A stretch of DNA of 37,889 nt from Conexivisphaera sp049976725 (GCA_049976725.1 JBMFHR010000009.1:1-37889); one strand, 5' to 3'. Positions 7,972 to 15,369 are shown, counted from the first letter of the stretch. The notes: a model not told the origin generated them from the letters alone. Made by a program: numbers and translations.

Positions 7972-8834
7972 CCCGCTACGGCATGGTGATAGACGTTGCG
8001 AAGTGCAACGCCTGCTACAACTGCTTCGTCGCCTGCAAGGACGAGTTCTGGGGCAACGACTACCCGCCCTACTCCAGGGCCCAGCCCAAGCTGGGCCAGC
8101 AGTGGGTGAGGGTCGAGAGGAAGGAGAGGGGCCACTTCCCATTCGTAACGGTGGCCTACATGCCCGTCATGTGTCAGATGTGCAGGGACCCGCCCTGCGT
8201 CAAGGCGGCGAAGGATGGCGCCGTGTACGTGAGGGACGACGGCATAGTGATCATAGACCCCGAGAAGTCGAAGGGCCAGAGGCAGATAGTGGACTCCTGC
8301 CCCTACGGCGCGATATTCTGGAACGAGGAGCTCCAGATACCCCAGAAGTGCACGTTCTGCGCGCACCTGCTGGATCAGGGCTGGAAGAGGCCCAGGTGCG
8401 TCGAAGCCTGCCCCGCCGACGCGATGTTCTTCGGCGACCTGGACGACCCGGAGAGCGAGGTCAGCAGGCTGTGGAACAGCGCCAAGGCCCTCTCGCCGGG
8501 GCAGGCGAGGGGAGACCTGCTGTCACCGGGGGGCGAGGACCCCCACGGCGCTTCCGTCCGGTACCTGGGGCTGCCCGAGCCAGCCGTGGGCGGCTCGGTG
8601 GTCCTCGGCGACACTGGCGAGTGCGCAGAGGGCGTCGAGGTCTCTATCGCGGACGGAAGCAGCACGGTTGCCAAGGCCAGGACGAACGCCTTCGGTGACT
8701 TCATCATAGGAGGGCTGAGGCTAGGCGGAACCTATAGGATCAAGTTCGAGCTATCCGGGTACGCGCCGAAGGAGATGGACATCGAGGTTAAGGGCGACGT
8801 GAACCTGGGGGAGGTGCGGCTGGAGAGGAGGTGA
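7968..8834 (+). CDS. bthL: Transhydroxylase-like small subunit, three 4Fe-4S clusters plus beta-barrel
   Basis: 288 residues, against about 274 for the P. acidigallici beta subunit. Twelve cysteines (13, 16, 19, 23, 69, 72, 77, 111, 128, 131, 144, 148) supply three 4Fe-4S clusters; the surrounding text (MVIDVAKCNACYNC, DDGIVIIDPEK, CPYGAIFWNEE, KCTFCAHLLD) follows the known subunit. Residues from about 200 to 288 form a predicted transthyretin/Cna-B-like barrel (EGVEVSIADG, TNAFGDFIIGGL, YRIKFELSGY), a domain unusual for molybdoenzyme ferredoxin subunits but characteristic of transhydroxylase beta. Start ATG 7968 overlaps the large-subunit stop and is preceded by a purine-rich GGGAGG; an open frame extends upstream but encodes no family sequence. 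Confidence 0.92.
   Translation: MTRYGMVIDVAKCNACYNCFVACKDEFWGNDYPPYSRAQPKLGQQWVRVERKERGHFPFVTVAYMPVMCQMCRDPPCVKAAKDGAVYVRDDGIVIIDPEKSKGQRQIVDSCPYGAIFWNEELQIPQKCTFCAHLLDQGWKRPRCVEACPADAMFFGDLDDPESEVSRLWNSAKALSPGQARGDLLSPGGEDPHGASVRYLGLPEPAVGGSVVLGDTGECAEGVEVSIADGSSTVAKARTNAFGDFIIGGLRLGGTYRIKFELSGYAPKEMDIEVKGDVNLGEVRLERR
8827..8834 (+). promoter_or_regulatory. Strong Shine-Dalgarno for gene at 8842
   Basis: GGAGGTGA, ending on the stop codon of the small subunit and seven bases before GTG 8842. It decides between that GTG and the out-of-frame ATG at 8834. Confidence 0.75.
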
Positions 8835-8841
8835 TGGTGCC

Positions 8842-9975
8842 GTGTCCAAGCTAGTCTCCACAGAGTTCCAGAGCTGGGACTCGCTGTACTGGCCCGAGGG
8901 CGTGCCGAGGTACGTCGACGCGTCGCTCCCGCCGCCCGACGCCGTCCTGAGCGGCAGGGAGGGCTGGGCGTACTCCTCAGGCGATAGATCCATGGGGCTC
9001 AGGGACCTGGCGAACCTCGCGTCCTCGATCGAGGCCGTGCTGGGGAAGCGCGGATCCCACTGCGTTTCCATACAGGGAAGCGACCTCGCTGCCGGGCTCC
9101 TCGCTGAGCTCCTGGTGCTGACGGGGAAGGCGTCCGTCGACCTCGCGCTGAGCGCGGACCCTGCTTGCAGCCTCAGGGCGACGCTCCGCCCCGGCTCCGG
9201 GGAGCTCTCCCTGACCGAGGTGGGTGCCGACTCGTGGACCCCGCCCCCGGGTTCCCACTATCTGTCGATAGCGGCCAGGGACGGTAGGCGCATCCTGTAC
9301 AAGGCCGAGGCCCTGTGGGGGGATGCGGTCTCACTCTCGAAGTTCCTGGGGCTGGAGGGGATCGCTGGCGTGGCAGTCATAGGGTCGGCATCGGGCGAGT
9401 TCGAGCTGTCCGCGGCCGCCGCGTCCCTCGCGGCCGGCGTGCGGCTCCTCTACTCGCCGTCCGCCGCACCGCCGGGGCAGTACTCGGCGGCTTTCGTGGG
9501 GGCCTCCGCCGTCGGATCCGTCGACGGGAGGCTGCCCAGGGGACTATCGTTCGTGGGCGTCGAGGGACCCGTCGAGGCCGGCGTGACGAAGCGCATGGAG
9601 CGGGACGCAGGCGCGCCCGTCCTGCAGATGTACGGTGTCTCGGGGAGGGGCATATTGTTCTCCAACCCGAGGGACTTCAACGTTCACGGATCTGCCGGCA
9701 TCGCGATAACGAACGTGGAAGCGGTGATATCGGAGGTGCTCGAGGCGAGCTGGTACAGGGGGAGGCGCATGCTCGGGCCGGGCGAGGAGGGCGAGCTGGC
9801 GGTGAAGGCCCCGTTCATAGACATAGACTTCAACGCCGGGGATCCCAGGCAGCGCCGGATACAGGTCAGGGTGGCCGGCAAGAACCAGCCCTGGCTGGGC
9901 GTCGGGGTCATGGGCAAGATGGACGAGAACGGGTACCTTTACCCGGAGGGGAGGTCCTTCCTGCAGGGGGTGTGA
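8842..9975 (+). CDS. Degenerate ANL-superfamily (acyl-CoA synthetase-like) protein
   Basis: A 377-residue protein that looks like a shrunken adenylate-forming enzyme. The N-terminal part (SMGLRDLANLASSIEAVLG, then SIQGSDLAAGLLAELLVLTG) matches the A1 region; the C-terminal part has LQMYGVSGRG, GPGEEGELAVKAPF and DENGYLYPEGR, matching the A5-A8 cores. What is missing is decisive: no TSGTTGxPKG phosphate loop, the WLxTGD motif reads WLGVGVMG so the ribose-binding Asp is Val356, and the chain ends at the hinge without the C-terminal domain that carries the catalytic Lys. It is unlikely to adenylate anything alone and may be a scaffold, allosteric or acyl-binding subunit for the PaaK-type ligase at 11188. 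Function unknown; fold assignment moderate. Confidence 0.65.
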   Translation: MSKLVSTEFQSWDSLYWPEGVPRYVDASLPPPDAVLSGREGWAYSSGDRSMGLRDLANLASSIEAVLGKRGSHCVSIQGSDLAAGLLAELLVLTGKASVDLALSADPACSLRATLRPGSGELSLTEVGADSWTPPPGSHYLSIAARDGRRILYKAEALWGDAVSLSKFLGLEGIAGVAVIGSASGEFELSAAAASLAAGVRLLYSPSAAPPGQYSAAFVGASAVGSVDGRLPRGLSFVGVEGPVEAGVTKRMERDAGAPVLQMYGVSGRGILFSNPRDFNVHGSAGIAITNVEAVISEVLEASWYRGRRMLGPGEEGELAVKAPFIDIDFNAGDPRQRRIQVRVAGKNQPWLGVGVMGKMDENGYLYPEGRSFLQGV

Positions 9976-10529
9976 GCGTGGACGCGTTATTCATCACGCT
10001 CCTCGTCCTCCACGTGGTCGCCGCGGCGGTCTGGGTCGGGGGCAACACCGTGATAGAGTTCGTGTTCCAGCGCGAGCTGAACGCGATAAACGCGTCCCAG
10101 GCGGGGCTGGTGTCGAAGCACGCCGAGAACGCCTTCACCTACATGGCCTGGGGCGCCCTGGCCACGATGACCGCCACGGGACTGGCCATGCTGGCCATGC
10201 CCGAGATAGGTATACTGCCCTACCATCTCTACAAGCTCTTCGTTGTAGACCCGAGCGAGGGCGCCGTCGGGTACTCGGGTCCCTTCCTGCTGGCCAGCAT
10301 GATCCTCACGCTAGTCGCACTGATCAACGCGTCACTCCTCACATGGTACTTCCCGCCGCGCCTGAACCTGAAGAAGTACTCCGAGGATCCGATATTCCGC
10401 GGCAGGGTCCTCCTGTCGATGCAGGTTCAGAACAGGATAGCGGTCATCATAGTGTTGCTCATGGCAATATACGCTACCCTCGTGGAGGCGCCGATGCTCA
10501 TGCACGTCGTCCTGGGGGTGCTCGCTTGA
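9972..10529 (+). CDS. Four-helix membrane protein (CopD/DUF2269-like)
   Basis: 185 residues from GTG 9972, which overlaps the preceding stop as GTGA; GTG 9978 is a possible alternative. Four hydrophobic segments lie at about residues 5-30, 54-76, 103-127 and 152-184. The first contains LHVVAAAVWVGG, a pattern common in CopD-like and related small membrane proteins where the His can ligate haem or metal; other histidines are at 50, 85 and 178. A polar cytoplasmic loop (FPPRLNLKKYSEDP) precedes helix four. It appears paralogous to the 184-residue protein at 12510, suggesting a heterodimer. Possible roles are a haem-bearing quinone module for the molybdoenzyme or an aromatic-acid permease. No function can be assigned. 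Confidence 0.8.
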   Translation: MSVDALFITLLVLHVVAAAVWVGGNTVIEFVFQRELNAINASQAGLVSKHAENAFTYMAWGALATMTATGLAMLAMPEIGILPYHLYKLFVVDPSEGAVGYSGPFLLASMILTLVALINASLLTWYFPPRLNLKKYSEDPIFRGRVLLSMQVQNRIAVIIVLLMAIYATLVEAPMLMHVVLGVLA

Positions 10530-11191
10530 GCGTCGATCCCCGCTCGGGCATCGTGCTGCAGCTGGAGCCGGTCGAGGGCCGGAGCTCCTACGTGGAGCTG
10601 GGCCCCGCGGAGTTGGAGGGCCTAGCGGCCTCGGTGGCGTGCTCCCTCCGCGCCGCCGGCGTGCGCGCGGGCGACAAGCTCCTCGTCTACGACTTCAGCA
10701 CATCGCTCGCGTCGCTCGCGCTGACGAGGGCATACGTTCCCGGGCTGCGCGCCGGCGCCTGCGACGAGATAGGGTGCTCGGTGATGTCGCTCGACGGCCT
10801 CCCCTCGCTCGCCGCCCGCGCCGCCTTCTTCTACTCGCTCATGAGGCCCGAGGCCCTCATCGTGCGCCGCGAGCTGCTGGCGCCGCTCCGCGCGAGACTG
10901 AGGCAGGAGGGTCTGCGCTCGAACCCGAAACTGCGCTCGCTCATCGAGGTCTCCCGCGATCCGCTGGCCCCCCTGACGGCCGAAATCCCTGGCGCGCGCA
11001 CGCTCTACGTGGTCGACTCGGCCCTCTTCCTGGCGCTGATCGACGGATCTGGACGCGTCGATTACCCGGCGGACCTCTACGAGACCGCCTGCGACGGCGG
11101 ATCCCTCAGCGTGAGGCCATCCTTCGCGCGCGGCCTCGGGTTCGCGCGCACCCAGCTCAGGTGCGCCGGGGAGGAGGTGATTGCTTCATGA
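10526..11191 (+). CDS. ANL N-terminal-subdomain-like protein, 221 aa
   Basis: TTG at 10526 overlaps the preceding stop as TTGA. The segment LEGLAASVACSLRAAGVRAG followed by DKLLVYDFSTSLASLALTRAY is the A1-type N-terminal subdomain seen in acyl-CoA synthetases (a helix, then GVxxGDxVxVY, then an A-rich helix). The chain then continues through RPEALIVRRELLAPLRARL and LRSLIEVSRDPLAPL but stops where the phosphate-binding loop would come; there is no TSGTTG, no TGD and no catalytic Lys. It ends against a strong ribosome site (GAGGAGGTGA, 11171-11180) for the PaaK gene, with which it overlaps by 4 bp. It could be an accessory subunit to that ligase. The resemblance is weak to moderate and function is unknown. 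Confidence 0.6.
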   Translation: MSVDPRSGIVLQLEPVEGRSSYVELGPAELEGLAASVACSLRAAGVRAGDKLLVYDFSTSLASLALTRAYVPGLRAGACDEIGCSVMSLDGLPSLAARAAFFYSLMRPEALIVRRELLAPLRARLRQEGLRSNPKLRSLIEVSRDPLAPLTAEIPGARTLYVVDSALFLALIDGSGRVDYPADLYETACDGGSLSVRPSFARGLGFARTQLRCAGEEVIAS

Positions 11192-12513
11192 TGGATCCTG
11201 GTAGGAAGTACTACTCCGAGGTAGAGACGATGCCCTACGCGGAGCTCGAGGAGCTGCAGCTCAGGAAGCTGAGGGCGATCGTGCGCCACGCGTACGAGAA
11301 CTCGCCCTTCCACCGCAGGCTGTGGAGGGCCGCGGGCATCACGCCCGACGACGTGAACACCGTGGAGGACTTCAGGAGGAGGATCCCCGTGTACACGAAG
11401 GATGACGTCAGGAAGTGGATGCTCCAGGGGGACGTCGACTCCCTCCTCGGGACCTCGAGGCCAATATCCCTGTACTCGCTTACCTCGGGCACCACGGGCG
11501 TCAACACGGTCCTGCCCCTCAACTACGGCTTCCTGGACGAGATAGTGGAACGGCTATTCATGCGCCAGTTCTGGATGGCCAAGCTGAGGCCCGGCATGAG
11601 CGCCTTCCAGGTGCTCGCCGGGTGGCACTTCCTGGGGCTGGTCACGAACATGGTGTTCTCGCGCATGGGCGTGAGGGCGGTCGCGCCCTGGGGCACCTCA
11701 ATACACGATTACGTGGGCGGCTTCGTGGACGCGCTGATCAGGCACAGGCCCGAGTACTTCGTTGGCATGCCCTGGATGGTGGACGCGATGATCGAGGAGG
11801 GGATAAGGCGCGGCATGGATCCCCGGGATCTCTTCAGGGGCGTGCGGTACCTCCACCTGGCCGGGGAGCCCATGACCCCCGGGCTCGTCAGGGAGCTCAG
11901 GGAGCGCACTGGGGTCGAGGACGTGTTCAACGCAGGGGGAACGGCCGACGGGATCTGGGGGAGCTCCGACTGCGAGCACCACAGGGGAATACACGTGTGG
12001 ATGGACGTGAACTTCCTGGAGGTCGTCGATCCCAAGACCGGCGAGCCCCTGGAATATGGTGAGAGGGGCAGGTGGGTATCCACCCTCCTGATACCCGGGG
12101 GACCCACCGTGGTGCGTTACTTAGGGGACGACATAGTGAGGGTCGAGAAGGAGCGGTGTGAGTGCGGCAGGACCCACTACTCCGTCCAGTTCTACGACAG
12201 GATAGAGAACTCGTTCATCAAGGGCGGCAGGTACTTAACGCCCTACGACGTGGCCCTGGCCGTGGAGGCAGTCTGCGGCCACAGGCTCTTCACCGTGCTC
12301 AAGCCGGAGTCGTCGGGCGACTCGATAATGCTGCTCATCGCCAGGAGCGGCGAAGGCGATCCCTGCGTCGGCGCCTCCGATAAGATAGACGCGGAGTTCA
12401 GGAGGAGGTTCGGCGTCGGGGCCGACGTGAGGTGGGTCGACGCGAGGGAGCTGCCGTTCGCCCACAGGAAGTTGATCAGGGTGTACCGCGAGTCGGAGGG
12501 TGATGCGTCATGA
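11188..12513 (+). CDS. PaaK-type aryl-CoA ligase (phenylacetate-CoA ligase family)
   Basis: 441 residues, the standard PaaK length. The N-terminal segment (LRKLRAIVRHAYENSPFHRR) and RIPVYTKDDVR are family hallmarks, the phosphate loop TSGTTG is at 99-104, the AGGTAD and YLGDDIVRV blocks follow, a CECGR motif sits near residue 328, and the C-terminal HRKLIRVYRE supplies the expected catalytic Lys. It activates an aromatic acid with ATP and CoA in two steps, giving AMP and PPi. ATG 11188 overlaps the upstream stop and has GGAGGTGA eight bases before it. It is the only intact ligase of the seven-gene operon and is flanked by two ANL-like fragments and two membrane proteins. The substrate is unknown; a hydroxylated benzoate is a reasonable guess. 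Confidence 0.92.
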   Translation: MMDPGRKYYSEVETMPYAELEELQLRKLRAIVRHAYENSPFHRRLWRAAGITPDDVNTVEDFRRRIPVYTKDDVRKWMLQGDVDSLLGTSRPISLYSLTSGTTGVNTVLPLNYGFLDEIVERLFMRQFWMAKLRPGMSAFQVLAGWHFLGLVTNMVFSRMGVRAVAPWGTSIHDYVGGFVDALIRHRPEYFVGMPWMVDAMIEEGIRRGMDPRDLFRGVRYLHLAGEPMTPGLVRELRERTGVEDVFNAGGTADGIWGSSDCEHHRGIHVWMDVNFLEVVDPKTGEPLEYGERGRWVSTLLIPGGPTVVRYLGDDIVRVEKERCECGRTHYSVQFYDRIENSFIKGGRYLTPYDVALAVEAVCGHRLFTVLKPESSGDSIMLLIARSGEGDPCVGASDKIDAEFRRRFGVGADVRWVDARELPFAHRKLIRVYRESEGDAS

Positions 12514-13064
12514 GCGAGTTCCCGCTGCTCCTCACGGCGCTCACGCTCAGGGTATTCTTCCTAGTGCTTTTCACGGGCGCCTACGTGTGGTTCTCGGCCG
12601 CCTTCCTGACCGGGATAGGCAGGGTGCCGCCGCCCCAGAGGGTAAGGCTGACGAGGGCCGTGACGTCGAGGATGCTGCTGGTCACGTGGATCTTCCTGCT
12701 GTTCGCGATAATCGGGGGCGCCCTGACCGCTTACGTCACTGAGCCGGGGCTGATAGCCGAGGCGGCGAACCCGTCCGCGCTGCTGCCTGTGCTGGGCACG
12801 CCGCACGGCGCCATACTGGCGCTGGAGGTCGTGGTGACGCTGCTCATGGTGATCGTGAACGCCGCCATGCAGTTCGTTTACCTACCCCGGACCGCGGTCA
12901 GCATAGAGGAGCTGGAGTCGTCCACCAAGGGGCTCAAGTGGCTGAGCTCGAGGGACACACGGAGGGCCCTCGGCGCGATAAGGGCGATATCCTACCTCAG
13001 CCTGACCAACATAACCGTGGGCGTGATAGCCATAGCGCTGGGGATCCTCTATTCACATATATGA
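12510..13064 (+). CDS. Four-helix membrane protein, paralogue of 9972
   Basis: 184 residues with hydrophobic segments at about 5-32, 52-76, 98-126 and 156-182. The order, size and loop chemistry match the protein at 9972: a short AYVWFSAAF after helix one, an aromatic-Pro-Arg turn after helix three (FVYLPR against WYFPPR), and a polar loop before helix four. Unlike its partner, helix one has no His; His99 and His183 are the only histidines. The start overlaps the PaaK stop (ATGA). It is the last gene of the operon and ends two bases from the convergent gene at 13067. Function unknown; a membrane heterodimer with 9972 is the simplest reading. Confidence 0.78.
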   Translation: MSEFPLLLTALTLRVFFLVLFTGAYVWFSAAFLTGIGRVPPPQRVRLTRAVTSRMLLVTWIFLLFAIIGGALTAYVTEPGLIAEAANPSALLPVLGTPHGAILALEVVVTLLMVIVNAAMQFVYLPRTAVSIEELESSTKGLKWLSSRDTRRALGAIRAISYLSLTNITVGVIAIALGILYSHI

Positions 13065-13066
13065 TT

Positions 13067-14305
13067 TTACTTTATTACTGATTCTACTATTTCTCTAAAT
13101 TCATCATCAGTTATGTTCGACTTCTTCTCCTCGGCCCTCCTCTTCACCCTCTCCAGGATCTCCTCCACCTGCTCCTTAGTGGCGCTGATCCCGAGCTCCC
13201 TCAGCTTCCATTCTATGGTGTGCGCACCGGACTTCTTGCCCAGGAAGACCCCGTGCCTGTTGCCCACCATCTCGGGCAGGTAGGACTCGGAGCCCAGATG
13301 GTACTTTATCCATCCCGCTATCGATATCCCGGCCTCCCTCGTGAACACCCTCTCGCCTACCACTGGCTTGTTGGGCGCCAGCCTGAAGCCGCTGTACCTC
13401 TGGACGAGGTCCGATAGCTCCTTCAGCTTCTCGAACCTCACCCTGACGTCCAGGCCGTAGAGCAGCCTGAGGGCCAGCGCGACCTCCTCGAAGCTGGCGT
13501 TCCCGGCCCTCTCCCCGAGCCCGTTGACCGACGTGTGCACGACGGACGCGCCGTTCGCCAGGCCCGAGATGGCTGTGGCCACCGCGAGCCCGAAGTCGTT
13601 GTGGGTGTGCACCTCTATCGTCTGCGGGATCGAGCGCCTTATGACCGATATCAGCTTCCCGTAGGCCTCAGGGGACGTGCACCCGAAGGTATCAGCCACC
13701 ACGACTGAGTCATGGTGGGCCGCGGAGTCAACCTCCCGGAAGAGCCTGATGAGGAACTCCGGGTCCGCCCTGGTGGAGTCCACCCCGAAGAGGGCGACCC
13801 AGAGGCCGTGGGCCTTGGCGTAGCTCACCACGTCCACGGACTTCTCCACCACCTCGTCGTACGTCCACCCGAACTGCTTGAGTTTCGGCACACCGACGGG
13901 CGCCTCGGTTATCACGCCCGAGACGTCCGCCCTCAGGGCAGCGTCGACGTCCTCCCTGAGCATCCTGGAGAATGCCACGACCCTGGCGCTCAGCCCGAGG
14001 TGCGCGATCTCCCTGACCGCCTCGAAGTCCTCGCGCGAGACCACGGGCATCCCGGCCTCTATCCTCTGCACCCCCACCTCGTCCAGCTTCCTCGCTATCT
14101 CCACCTTCTCGTCCTTCCTGAAGACCACGCCGGGAGTCTGCTCCCCGTCCCTCAGCGTTACGTCGTGGAATACGACCTCGCTGGGGAAGTGCAGCCTCGA
14201 GAGGATCTCCCGGTCGTAGTTGAAGTGGCTCACCCAGTAGGTATCGGAGACCCACCTTCCTCTCTCGAAGGACTCCCCGTCCAGGTCGAAGCCATCAGCG
14301 CGCAC
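13067..14305 (-). CDS. DRE-TIM metallolyase (isopropylmalate/homocitrate synthase-like)
   Basis: 412 residues. HDVTLRDGEQTPG at about 47-59 is the DRE-TIM signature, and HTHNDFGLA (about 218) provides metal-binding histidines; NGLGERAGNASFEE follows. The length lacks the LeuA C-terminal regulatory domain, and a ~40-residue N-terminal extension precedes the barrel. Family members condense acetyl-CoA with a 2-oxoacid, or run Claisen cleavage as in HMG-CoA lyase, using a divalent metal. The start is GTG 14305, about 25 bp downstream of a TATA-like GGTTATCTT on this strand. Convergent with the operon ending at 13064. It could make homocitrate or a related branched acid, or in this neighbourhood cleave a hydroxyacyl-CoA. 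Family sure, substrate open. Confidence 0.9.
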   Translation of the reverse strand: MRADGFDLDGESFERGRWVSDTYWVSHFNYDREILSRLHFPSEVVFHDVTLRDGEQTPGVVFRKDEKVEIARKLDEVGVQRIEAGMPVVSREDFEAVREIAHLGLSARVVAFSRMLREDVDAALRADVSGVITEAPVGVPKLKQFGWTYDEVVEKSVDVVSYAKAHGLWVALFGVDSTRADPEFLIRLFREVDSAAHHDSVVVADTFGCTSPEAYGKLISVIRRSIPQTIEVHTHNDFGLAVATAISGLANGASVVHTSVNGLGERAGNASFEEVALALRLLYGLDVRVRFEKLKELSDLVQRYSGFRLAPNKPVVGERVFTREAGISIAGWIKYHLGSESYLPEMVGNRHGVFLGKKSGAHTIEWKLRELGISATKEQVEEILERVKRRAEEKKSNITDDEFREIVESVIK

Positions 14306-14324
14306 GTGTCGTGTCGTCCGCGGG

Positions 14325-14828
14325 TCAAGATAACCTTTCCGCGCGGTTGGCCTGCCTCATGAGGAACCACGTGCCGAGCGCGCGGGCGCAGACATTCCCC
14401 TCGGAGTCCAGGACCTCGCCCTCCACCACGGCCGTGCTGCGGCCCGCGTGGATGACCCTCCCCACGACGCGGAACGGGTCCTTCAGCAGGGGCCTGATGA
14501 AGTTGACCTTCAGCTCCAGCGTCGACTGCTCCACGCCGGTGTTCACGCTCATGACCGCCAGGCCGCACGTCGTGTCCAGGGCGGCCACGACGACGCCGCC
14601 GTGCACGTGCGGCCTCCCGCGCCTCCCGGAGGCCATGTGGCTGAACGGGAACACGAGCTCCGCAACGCCGTCCCCGACCCTGGTGACCCTGAACCCCAGG
14701 GCCCCGTAGATTCCGGTCTCCTCCGAGAAGGCCCTGTTCACCTCATCCTCCACGCTCAGCCCCCTCGACCTCCAGGACTCGAACAGCTGCCTGAAGCCGC
14801 CCGCCGCCTGGACGTCGTCGTCGAACAC
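14325..14828 (-). CDS. PaaI-type hotdog thioesterase
   Basis: 167 residues. The hotdog core carries HVHGGVVVAALDTTCGLAV, the PaaI HGG...D pattern used to hydrolyse acyl-CoA thioesters, then LKVNFIRPLLKDPFRVVGRV and VVEGEVLDSEG. PaaI enzymes release CoA from dead-end hydroxyphenylacetyl-CoA intermediates, which fits an aromatic CoA pathway. An N-terminal ~45-residue helical extension precedes the fold. The promoter is a TATA-like CTTATCTC about 27 bp upstream on the minus strand (about 14851-14858), divergent from the MaoC-like gene. The downstream metallolyase begins 19 bp after its stop. Confidence 0.88.
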   Translation of the reverse strand: MFDDDVQAAGGFRQLFESWRSRGLSVEDEVNRAFSEETGIYGALGFRVTRVGDGVAELVFPFSHMASGRRGRPHVHGGVVVAALDTTCGLAVMSVNTGVEQSTLELKVNFIRPLLKDPFRVVGRVIHAGRSTAVVEGEVLDSEGNVCARALGTWFLMRQANRAERLS

Positions 14829-14849
14829 GCGCCCCGGGGCGGCCGCGCC

Positions 14850-14881
14850 CGAGATAAGCGTTGCCGGGAAACGTTATTTAG
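14850..14881. promoter_or_regulatory. Divergent leaderless promoters
   Basis: Minus strand: CTTATCTC centred ~27 bp before ATG 14828. Plus strand: GTTATTTA (14873-14880) centred ~28 bp before ATG 14905. Only about 20 bp separate the two elements, so occupancy of one could affect the other. Confidence 0.65.
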
Positions 14882-14904
14882 AGAGGCCGCCCAGGCGCAC
14901 CACG

Positions 14905-15348
14905 ATGTTCTTCGAGGACTTCGAGGTGGGTCGCGAGTACCTCACGTCCGGCAGGACCGTGACCGAGGCGGACGTCGTCATATTCGCGTCCATGACCGGC
15001 GCCGTCAACCCGCTTTTCCTCGACGAGGAGTACTCCAGGAGGACGAGGTTCGGTGGCAGGATAGCGCCGGGCCTCCTCACAATGAGCACCGTCCTCGGGC
15101 TCATCTACCAGCTCCCCCAGGGCTTCTTCCTGGAGGGGTTCGTCGCGCTGGTTGAGGCGCGCGGCTCGTTCCTCGCGTCCGTCCGGCCGGGCGACACAAT
15201 ACGCGCGCGCGTCATGGTATCCGATAAGAGGGAGGTGAGCGGGGGGAGGGGCATAGTCACCATCCGCTACGAGGCGCTGAACCAGTCCGACCAGAAGGTG
15301 TCGGAGGGGGAGTTCCGCGTGATGGTGATGAAGCGCCAGCAGGCCTGA
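14905..15348 (+). CDS. MaoC-like hotdog protein lacking the hydratase dyad
   Basis: 147 residues with the MaoC/R-hydratase layout: MFFEDFEVGREY, then FASMTGAVNPLFLDEEYS, RFGGRIAPGLLTMS, VRPGDTIRARV. In active R-specific enoyl-CoA hydratases the central motif is GDxNPxH, where Asp and His are catalytic, and IAHG follows. Here Asp is Ala33, His is Phe38, and IAHG is IAPG. The fold is therefore present but the classical chemistry is not expected; it may bind acyl-CoA, act as a partner subunit, or do different chemistry. Leaderless promoter at 14873-14880. The FAH-family gene follows 45 bp downstream with its own TATA. Confidence 0.88.
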   Translation: MFFEDFEVGREYLTSGRTVTEADVVIFASMTGAVNPLFLDEEYSRRTRFGGRIAPGLLTMSTVLGLIYQLPQGFFLEGFVALVEARGSFLASVRPGDTIRARVMVSDKREVSGGRGIVTIRYEALNQSDQKVSEGEFRVMVMKRQQA

Positions 15349-15361
15349 CGGCCCCCGATAC

Positions 15362-15369
15362 GTTAAAAT
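15362..15369 (+). promoter_or_regulatory. TATA box for FAH-family gene
   Basis: GTTAAAAT, centred ~28 bp upstream of ATG 15394. Confidence 0.6.

Noticed and set aside
5440..13000. Long antisense open frames, for example 6097-7182 and 7189-7794 on the minus strand
   Set aside because: They are rich in Val, Leu, Pro, Arg and His in the pattern produced by reading GC-rich coding DNA backwards, and lie wholly inside strongly supported genes.
13040..13110. Separate terminator in the 13064/13067 convergent junction
   Set aside because: Only two bases separate the stops; the T/A-rich sequence there is coding, so no distinct element can be claimed although it may slow transcription.
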